Below, in pieces: positions 58,480 through 64,000 of a stretch of DNA of 64,000 bases (the stretch's first letter is position 1; each line of letters opens with the position of its first letter). A model generated the notes under the pieces. The model worked only from the letters and a program-made list of their open reading frames with translations, searched no databases and was not told where the DNA came from. The stretch is from contig NZ_CP102252.1 of the NCBI RefSeq assembly GCF_025145645.1, positions 806,001 through 870,000 on the forward strand. Direction: 5' to 3'. This DNA is from Alistipes senegalensis JC50 (GTDB lineage: Bacteria > Bacteroidota > Bacteroidia > Bacteroidales > Rikenellaceae). The translations under genes were made by a program, and so were the position numbers.

Positions 58480-59915
58480 GGTTTCCGTTTTATTTTCCAG
58501 CCGACAGCCGCCACGAACAGCGACATCAGCGGCGAGACGATATTGAAGATGCAGTAAGGCATGTAGACGAAGGTAGAGACGCCGAGCACCGTGGCCTGCG
58601 TCATGCCGCACGAGTTCCACGGGATCAGCACCGAGCAGACCGTGGCGGAATCCTCCACCGAGCGGCTCAGCAGCCGCTCTTCCAGCCCCCGGTCGGCATA
58701 CAGATCCTTGAAAAGGCGTCCCGAAAGGATGATCGAAATATACTGGTCGGCGGTGCAGAGGTTGAAGAAGATGCCCGCGCCGACGGTCGAGGCCACGGCC
58801 GAAAAGGTCCTGCGCACCCACCGCAGGAAGATCGCCGTCAGCGACCGCAGCATGCCGCTGCCGGTCATCACCCCGCCGAAGCACATGGCGCAGATGATCA
58901 GCCACACGGTGTTGAGCATGCCGGCCATTCCCCGCGTGGCGACCAGTTCGTCGAGCTGGGGCGTTCCCGTGGGAATGGCCGTGGGACCGAAGCAGGTCAT
59001 CAGCACCCCTTTGAATCCCGACATGAAATCCAGCTCCGCGACGCCCGCCACCCGGGCCACCGTTTCGGGCTGGGCCAGAAGCATCGCCGCGCAGGCGAAG
59101 ACCGCGGCGCAGAAGAGCGTCACGATGGCCGGAAGTCTCCGGGCGATAAGTATTCCCGTGGCCAGCGGCACCACGAGGAGCCACGGCGTGATGCGGAACG
59201 TCGCGGCCAGCGTCGAGGCGTACATTTCGGCGTGGGTCGAGGCGCCGTGTTCGAGCGAGAGCCCCGCGACGGTGAAGACCCCGAGGGCGACGAGCATCGA
59301 CGGCACGGTGGTGTAGAGCATGTAGCGGATGTGGGTGAAGACCGGGACGCCGACGGTCGAAGAGGCCAGCACCGTAGTGTCGGAGAGCAGCGAGAGCTTG
59401 TCGCCGAAATAGGCCCCCGAGATGATGGCCCCGGCGATCCACCCTTCGGGAAATCCCATCGCCTGCCCGATGCCCATCAGCGCGACGCCGATGGTGGCGA
59501 TGGTGGTCCACGAACTGCCGGTCATCAGCGACACCACGGCGCAGATCACGCACGAGGAGACGAGGAAGAACGACGGGTGGAGGATCTGCAACCCGTAGTA
59601 AATCATCGTCGGGACCACGCCCGAGACCATCCACGTTCCGGCGATGGCGCCGATGAGCAGCAGGATGACGATGGCCGAAGCCGAAGCGCGGATGTTGTCG
59701 ATGATGGCCTCTTCGAGCACGGCCCAGCGGCAGCGGTAGATGCCGATGGAGAGCATCACGCAGACCGACGTGGCCGACAGCAGGGCGATCTGGCTGCCGC
59801 CGTCGATGGCACCGCCCCCGAAGGCGCGGATCACCACATATAACAACAGCGTCAGCACCGCCAGCGGGATGGCCGACACCCACGGCGACGGCAGTTTTTC
59901 GGTATTTCGCTTCAT
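58476..59915 (-). CDS. nhaC: Na+/H+ antiporter, NhaC family
   Basis: An inner-membrane antiporter of 479 residues with about eleven helices that exchanges sodium for protons. Recognisable pieces are AIVILLLIGAIAGTWMVSGV, SLMTGSSWTTIATIGVALMG, ISGAYFGDKLSLLSDTTVLA (with the acidic/Asp cation site) and NLCTADQYISIILSGR. It is transcribed with gph. The substrate specificity within the NhaC/arginine-ornithine superfamily is not certain, though SSWTT and GDKLSPLSDTT-type motifs favour NhaC. Confidence 0.9.
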   Translation of the reverse strand: MKRNTEKLPSPWVSAIPLAVLTLLLYVVIRAFGGGAIDGGSQIALLSATSVCVMLSIGIYRCRWAVLEEAIIDNIRASASAIVILLLIGAIAGTWMVSGVVPTMIYYGLQILHPSFFLVSSCVICAVVSLMTGSSWTTIATIGVALMGIGQAMGFPEGWIAGAIISGAYFGDKLSLLSDTTVLASSTVGVPVFTHIRYMLYTTVPSMLVALGVFTVAGLSLEHGASTHAEMYASTLAATFRITPWLLVVPLATGILIARRLPAIVTLFCAAVFACAAMLLAQPETVARVAGVAELDFMSGFKGVLMTCFGPTAIPTGTPQLDELVATRGMAGMLNTVWLIICAMCFGGVMTGSGMLRSLTAIFLRWVRRTFSAVASTVGAGIFFNLCTADQYISIILSGRLFKDLYADRGLEERLLSRSVEDSATVCSVLIPWNSCGMTQATVLGVSTFVYMPYCIFNIVSPLMSLFVAAVGWKIKRKP

Positions 59916-59935
59916 CGGTTGACTTTTACGGGGGA

Positions 59936-59943
59936 CAAAAGTA
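59936..59943 (-). promoter_or_regulatory. nhaC promoter -7 box (TACTTTTG)
   Basis: TACTTTTG on the minus strand, 20 bases before the nhaC start. Confidence 0.55.
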
Positions 59944-60033
59944 CGAAATTTTGCCGAATTTCCCAGGTTGAAAAGCCGTTAACCGCGGGCTTTGCCCGCG
60001 AGGATTTACAGTCCTGTCGGAGCGCGGACGAAA

Positions 60034-60185
60034 GTCATTCCGAGCGAACGAAAGTGAGCGTGGGAATCCGATGGAAGCGTCGTAAGGCCCCAGCTTCCAA
60101 TCGGATTGCTGCGTCGCCTACGGCTCCTCGCAATGACGTAACAGCGCAAAACCGGATGGAGTGCATCCCGAAGCAACCGTCGCGC
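60034..60185. repeat. Dispersed intergenic repeat, copy B
   Basis: The core 60034-60137 starts GTCATTCCG and ends CGCAATGAC like copy A, with shared segments such as GGGAATCCG, CGTAAGG and CGGATTGC. A G+C-rich hairpin (CGCGGGC/GCCCGCG, 59984-60000) lies just before it. The stretch 59944-60290 has no gene; apart from this repeat it holds only a CCCGCCT/AGGCGGG hairpin near 60190. Confidence 0.75.
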
Positions 60186-60290
60186 CCTGAAACCCGCCTC
60201 TCAGGCGGGGAGGAGTGAACGGTTCCGGCCTTATCGTATGCCAAATGTGTTTTTCGGGGCACAACCTTTCGTTTTTTCCGTTTTTCTGTT

Positions 60291-60298
60291 TAACTTTG
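60291..60298 (+). promoter_or_regulatory. Promoter -7 box (TAACTTTG) of the DUF4492-cydAB operon
   Basis: TAACTTTG 24 bases before the ATG at 60323, with a T-rich region upstream. Confidence 0.65.
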
Positions 60299-60322
60299 GT
60301 AAATCGCAACGGCGCAAACAAA

Positions 60323-60553
60323 ATGAACGCACTCCGCAAAGTGATCCGTTTCTATGTCGAAGGATTCCGCGAAATGACCGTGGGACGCACCCTGTGGGCC
60401 GTCATCCTCGTGAAACTCTTCATCATGTTCGCCGTGCTGAAGGTCTTCTTCTTCCCCGACCCGCTCGCCGGCAAGAGCCCCGCGGAGAAGGCCGACTGCC
60501 TGTTGGAAAACCTTGCGCCCCCGATCCCGGGAGCGGAATCCTCAACCCAATAA
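60323..60553 (+). CDS. DUF4492 small membrane protein, cyd-associated
   Basis: A 76-residue protein with one hydrophobic helix (TLWAVILVKLFIMFAVLKVF) after a basic amphipathic start (MNALRKVIRFYVEGFREM). DUF4492 proteins are regularly encoded just before cydA in Bacteroidota and are thought to be accessory to cytochrome bd, possibly like the small CydX subunit (inference). The start at 60323 follows a promoter box; the longer frame begins upstream of it. Confidence 0.85.
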   Translation: MNALRKVIRFYVEGFREMTVGRTLWAVILVKLFIMFAVLKVFFFPDPLAGKSPAEKADCLLENLAPPIPGAESSTQ

Positions 60554-60562
60554 CACCCCGTT

Positions 60563-62122
60563 ATGCTATCCGACTACCTATCAACCGTCGATTGGTCGCG
60601 TGCGCAATTCGCCATGACGGCCATCTACCACTGGCTGTTCGTCCCGCTGACGCTCGGACTGGGATTCCTGATCGCCGTCATGGAAACCCTCTACGTCCGC
60701 ACGAAGGACGAATTCTGGCTCCGGACCACCAAATTCTGGATGCGACTCTTCGGCATCAATTTCGCCATCGGCGTCGCCACGGGGCTGATCCTCGAATTCG
60801 AGTTCGGCACCAACTGGTCCAACTATTCGCACTTCGTGGGCGACATCTTCGGCGCCCCGCTGGCCATCGAAGGCATCTTCGCCTTCTTCCTCGAATCGAC
60901 CTTCATCGCCGTGATGTTCTTCGGCTGGCGCAAGGTTTCGAGCGGCTTCCACCTCGCGGCCACGTGGCTCACGGCCATCGGGGCCAACCTCTCGGCCTGG
61001 TGGATTCTCGTGGCCAACGCATGGATGCAGCACCCCGTGGGATGCGATTTCAACCTCGAAACCGTGCGCAACGAGATGACCTCGTTCTCGGCCGTGGCGC
61101 TGTCGCCCGTGGCCGTCAACAAGTTCTTCCACACCGTCACCTCGTCGTTCGTGCTCGCGGCGCTGTTCGTCGTGGGCGTCTCGGCATGGTACCTGCTGCG
61201 CCGGCGCGAACAGCAGATGGCCCGCAAGAGCATCGCCGTCGCCTCGGCCTTCGGATTCGTCTTCGCCCTAATCACGGCCTTCACGGGCGACCGTTCGGGA
61301 GCCATCGTGGCTCGCGTGCAGCCCATGAAGCTGGCCGCGATGGAGGCCCTCTACGAAGGGCAGGAGGGTGCGCCACTCACCGCCGTGGGCATACTGCGGC
61401 CCAACGGCCCGGTCAACGGCGAAACCTTCCGGTTCCAGATCGGCATCCCGAAAATGCTCTCGCTGATGAGCTTCCGCGACGCCGACGCCTTCGTGCCGGG
61501 CATCTACGACCTGGTCTACGGCAACGAGGAGCGCGGCATCATGTCCGCCGCCGAGAAGATCGAGCGCGGACGCACGGCCGTGGACGAACTGGGCCGCTAT
61601 CGCGCCGCGCGCGAGGCGGGCGACACGGCGGCCATTCAGGTCATCCAGAGCAAATTCGACCGTTCGACCCCCGAGGGCGAAGCGTTCCTGCGCGACCACT
61701 TCGCCTATTTCGGCTACGGGTATCTCGACCGTCCCGAGCAGATCGTGCCCAACGTGCCGCTGCTGTTCTATTCGTTCCGCGTGATGGTCGGTGCGGGCTG
61801 CTTCTTCATCCTGCTGCTGGGCGTCGTCTGGTGGCTCAACCGCAAAGACCGCCTCGCCGACAAACGCTGGCTGCTGTGGGTGGCCGTGTGGACCGTCCCG
61901 CTGGCCTACCTCGCCTCGCAGGCCGGATGGATCGTGGCCGAGGTCGGACGCCAGCCGTGGGCCATTCAGGACCTGATGCCCGTGGGCGTCGCGGCCTCGA
62001 AGATCCCCAGCGGATCGGTCTCCGTGACCTTCTTCCTCTTCCTGGCGCTCTTCACCGCGCTGCTCGTCGCCGAACTGAGCATCATGTTCCGGCAGATCAA
62101 AATAGGACCTAAAAACGACTAA
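60563..62122 (+). CDS. cydA: Cytochrome bd ubiquinol oxidase subunit I
   Basis: The quinol-oxidising subunit carrying hemes b558, b595 and d. The 519-residue product begins LSTVDWSRAQFAMTAIYHWL followed by FVPLTLGLG, with the N-terminal heme histidine. Further landmarks are the ATGLILEFEFGTNWSNYSHF segment, FFLESTFIAVMFFGWRKVS, a short Q-loop (no long insertion) and the C-terminal GWIVAEVGRQPWAIQDLMPV. It reduces O2 to water with high affinity, protecting an anaerobe or allowing nanaerobic growth. Confidence 0.96.
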   Translation: MLSDYLSTVDWSRAQFAMTAIYHWLFVPLTLGLGFLIAVMETLYVRTKDEFWLRTTKFWMRLFGINFAIGVATGLILEFEFGTNWSNYSHFVGDIFGAPLAIEGIFAFFLESTFIAVMFFGWRKVSSGFHLAATWLTAIGANLSAWWILVANAWMQHPVGCDFNLETVRNEMTSFSAVALSPVAVNKFFHTVTSSFVLAALFVVGVSAWYLLRRREQQMARKSIAVASAFGFVFALITAFTGDRSGAIVARVQPMKLAAMEALYEGQEGAPLTAVGILRPNGPVNGETFRFQIGIPKMLSLMSFRDADAFVPGIYDLVYGNEERGIMSAAEKIERGRTAVDELGRYRAAREAGDTAAIQVIQSKFDRSTPEGEAFLRDHFAYFGYGYLDRPEQIVPNVPLLFYSFRVMVGAGCFFILLLGVVWWLNRKDRLADKRWLLWVAVWTVPLAYLASQAGWIVAEVGRQPWAIQDLMPVGVAASKIPSGSVSVTFFLFLALFTALLVAELSIMFRQIKIGPKND

Positions 62123-62125
62123 ATC

Positions 62126-63268
62126 ATGGATACCTTGACTTTTCTTCAGCACTACTGGTGGTTCATCATTTCGCTTTTGGGGGCCCTGCTGGTCTTCCTG
62201 ATGTTCGTGCAGGGCGGACAGGCGCTGCTGTACGACATAGGCCGCACGGAGGAGGAGCGCAACATGCTCGTCAACTCGCTGGGCCGCAAGTGGGAATTCA
62301 CCTTCACGACGCTCGTCACGTTCGGCGGCGCGTTCTTCGCCTCGTTCCCGCTCTTTTACTCCACGTCGTTCGGCGGGGCGTTCTACGTCTGGATGGCCAT
62401 TCTCTTCTGCTTCGTGCTGCAAGCCGTGGCCTACGAATACCGCCGCAAACCCGCCAACGTCTTCGGCAAGCGGACTTTCAACGCCTTTCTGCTGATTAAC
62501 GGCGTCCTGGGGCCGCTGCTGATCGGCACCGCCGTGGGGACCTTCTTCACGGGAGCGGAATTCACGGTCGATCGCCTCAACCTCGCCAATCAGGGCGGCG
62601 CAGCGGTCATCTCGCAATGGGCGACGCCGTGGCACGGACTCGAAGCCGTCGCCGAGTGGCGCAACGTCCTGCTGGGTGCGGCGGTCGCCCTGCTGGCCAT
62701 GACCCTCGCGTGCCAGTATTTCATGAACAACATCGACGACGAGACGATCCTCCGCCGCGCGCAGAGCCGCATGCGGCTGTTCGGGGTGCTGTTCGTCGTC
62801 TGCTTCGTGGCGTGGCTCCTGGCCCTCCTCCTCGCCAACGGACGGGCCGCCGATGCCGCGGGCACGATCTCGGTCGAGCCTTACAAATACCTCCGCAACC
62901 TGCTCGAAATGCCTTACGTCACGGTCGTACTGCTCCTCGGCGTGGTTTCGGTGCTGTGGAGCATCCGGCTCGGATGGTGCGGCAGCCGCCGTGCGGTATG
63001 GTTCGGAGGCGCCGGCACGGTCCTCACGGTGCTGTCGCTGCTTCTGCTGGCCGGGTGGAACGGCACGGCCTACTACCCCTCGCTGACGGACATGCAGTCG
63101 TCGCTGACGATCACGAACTCCTCGTCGAGCCTCTTCACGCTCAGGACGATGGCGTGGGTGTCGCTCTTCGTGCCGTTCGTGGCGGCCTACATCTGGTACG
63201 CCTGGCGGGCCATGAACCGCCGCCCGATCACCCGCGAGGAGATCCGCGGCGACGACCACCAATACTGA
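62126..63268 (+). CDS. cydB: Cytochrome bd ubiquinol oxidase subunit II
   Basis: The second membrane subunit of the bd oxidase, 380 residues, with about nine helices. It starts LQHYWWFIISLLGALLVFLM and has the family motif QGGQALLYDIGRTEEERNML, in which the usual FDLGVG segment is altered. Others are TFTTLVTFGGAFFASFPLFY and EYRRKPANVFGKRTFNAFLL. It starts 3 bases after cydA. A C-terminal helix ends in AYIWYAWRAMNRRPITREEI. Confidence 0.93.
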   Translation: MDTLTFLQHYWWFIISLLGALLVFLMFVQGGQALLYDIGRTEEERNMLVNSLGRKWEFTFTTLVTFGGAFFASFPLFYSTSFGGAFYVWMAILFCFVLQAVAYEYRRKPANVFGKRTFNAFLLINGVLGPLLIGTAVGTFFTGAEFTVDRLNLANQGGAAVISQWATPWHGLEAVAEWRNVLLGAAVALLAMTLACQYFMNNIDDETILRRAQSRMRLFGVLFVVCFVAWLLALLLANGRAADAAGTISVEPYKYLRNLLEMPYVTVVLLLGVVSVLWSIRLGWCGSRRAVWFGGAGTVLTVLSLLLLAGWNGTAYYPSLTDMQSSLTITNSSSSLFTLRTMAWVSLFVPFVAAYIWYAWRAMNRRPITREEIRGDDHQY

Positions 63269-63275
63269 AACGAAA

Positions 63276-63305
63276 GAGCGGAGGCTTCGGCCTCCGCTCC
63301 TCTTT
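63276..63305. terminator. Bidirectional terminator between cydB and fabI
   Basis: GAGCGGAGGC-TTCG-GCCTCCGCTC (63276-63299), a ten-base stem with a UUCG tetraloop, followed by CTCTTTTT. It probably serves both converging genes. Confidence 0.85.
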
Positions 63306-63323
63306 TTCCGGGCGATTCCGGAA

Positions 63324-64000
63324 CTATTTCTCCTCCGGTTTGCCGAACGGATACTGATTCTGATGCACGTCGTCGAAACGCATTCCGTTCTCGTAGGTCT
63401 TCATCGCGCGGCGGCTCATGCCCATCGACGAGAATCCGCCGTCGTGGTAGAGGTTCTGCATCGTCACCTTGCGCGTGAGGTCCGAGAAGAGCGTCAGCAC
63501 GTAGTCGGCGCAGTCCTCGGCCGAGGCGTTGCCCAGCGGAGCCATGCTGTCGGCGAACGACATCAGGTCGCCCAGCCCCAGCACGCCGCTTCCCGCGGTG
63601 GTCGGCGTCGGCGACTGCGACACGGTGTTGACCCGCACGTGCTTCTCACGGCCGTAGATGTAGCCGAAACTGCGGGCGATGGACTCCAGCAGCGCCTTGG
63701 CGTCGGCCATGTCGTTGTAGCCGTAGAGCGTGCGCTGGGCCGCGATGTACGAAAGCGCCACGATCGAACCCCAGTCGTTGATGGCGTCCTTCTTACGGGC
63801 CACCTGAATGACCTTGTGGAACGAAATGGCCGAAATGTCGAGCGTCTTGGAAAGGAAATCGTAATCCAGATCGTCGTAGGTGCGGCCCTTGCGGACGTTG
63901 GGCGACATGCCGATCGAGTGGAGCATGAAGTCGAACTTGCCGCCGAAATGCTCCATCGTCTTGTCGATGAGGTTTTCGAGGTCCGCGACGCTCGTGGCGT
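63324..64000 (-). CDS. fabI: Enoyl-[acyl-carrier-protein] reductase FabI (5' end beyond window)
   Basis: Last step of fatty-acid elongation, NADH-dependent reduction of enoyl-ACP. The frame is still open at base 64000 (upstream residues read ATSVADLENLIDKTMEHFGG), so the start lies outside. Landmarks are KFDFMLHSIGMSPNVRKGRT, the catalytic tyrosine-lysine pair in LYGYNDMADAKALLES, RVNTVSQSPTPTTAGSGVLG and the C-terminal NLYHDGGFSSMGMSRRAM. About 225 residues are visible of an expected 285 or so. The SQSPTPTTAG substrate-loop variant is common in Bacteroidota FabI. Confidence 0.93.
   Translation of the reverse strand, partial: ATSVADLENLIDKTMEHFGGKFDFMLHSIGMSPNVRKGRTYDDLDYDFLSKTLDISAISFHKVIQVARKKDAINDWGSIVALSYIAAQRTLYGYNDMADAKALLESIARSFGYIYGREKHVRVNTVSQSPTPTTAGSGVLGLGDLMSFADSMAPLGNASAEDCADYVLTLFSDLTRKVTMQNLYHDGGFSSMGMSRRAMKTYENGMRFDDVHQNQYPFGKPEEK

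Noticed and set aside
1..64000. CRISPR array or rRNA operon
   Set aside because: No series of short direct repeats with regular spacers and no rRNA signature sequences were seen anywhere in the window.

Overview
The window is a chromosomal segment of a Bacteroidales bacterium. Its high G+C content (unusual for the order) and its gene content fit Alistipes or a close relative; that genus call is an inference. Supporting signs are a SusC/SusD locus, Bacteroidota promoter boxes of the TAnnTTTG type in front of many genes, several families largely confined to the phylum (DUF4290, DUF4492, DUF4923, DUF4252), a three-subunit fumarate reductase and a cytochrome bd oxidase.

Layout. 1-10.1 kb: polysaccharide-utilisation locus (SusC cut by the window edge, SusD, two surface glycan-binding lipoproteins, GH29 fucosidase, GH43 lipoprotein). 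10.4-11.3 kb: a decayed ISAon1-type insertion sequence. 11.6-15.3 kb (minus): pssA, a putative porin and a lytic transglycosylase. 15.4-26.0 kb (plus): manC, murF, a MazG-like pyrophosphohydrolase, an OPT-family transporter, pepT, nadE, a DUF4923 protein and gdhA. 26.2-26.4 kb: a candidate small RNA. 26.4-27.8 kb (minus): patatin-like protein and 5-formyl-THF cyclo-ligase. 27.9-31.4 kb: frdCAB, followed by a duplicated frdB tail. 31.7-34.0 kb (minus): ECF sigma factor, putative anti-sigma protein, beta-barrel protein and DUF4252 protein. 34.2-37.5 kb: an envelope-stress-like cassette (PspC, PspC, PadR, DUF2807, PspC). 37.6-39.6 kb: pfkA and a PfkB-type sugar or nucleoside kinase. 39.6-41.1 kb (minus): membrane protein and GT2 glycosyltransferase. 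41.1-43.1 kb: dsbD.

43.3-46.8 kb is an A+T-rich island: a BspA-like collagen-repeat lipoprotein, an IS110 transposase, a 55-residue ORF and a promoter-to-terminator interval that looks like a structured non-coding RNA, bounded by an initiator tRNA-Met gene. 47.0-51.9 kb (minus) is a tightly packed operon of five heterodisulfide-reductase-like proteins (HdrC, HdrB, HdrA, HdrC, and a membrane HdrE-HdrD fusion). 52.0-56.2 kb (minus): folA, thyA, lpxH, a thioredoxin-fold lipoprotein without its cysteines, and a DUF4290 protein. 56.5-60 kb: a sigma-54 activator without a DNA-binding domain, then gph and nhaC (minus). 60.3-63.3 kb: DUF4492-cydA-cydB. The window ends inside fabI (minus).

Together the genes describe an anaerobic, glycan-degrading gut-type organism. 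Fumarate reductase, the Hdr-like complex and cytochrome bd would all exchange electrons with the quinone pool, the last removing traces of oxygen. The least explained parts are the two candidate RNAs, the Hdr-like operon, and the repeat and duplication events near frdB, the thioredoxin-like gene and gph/nhaC.
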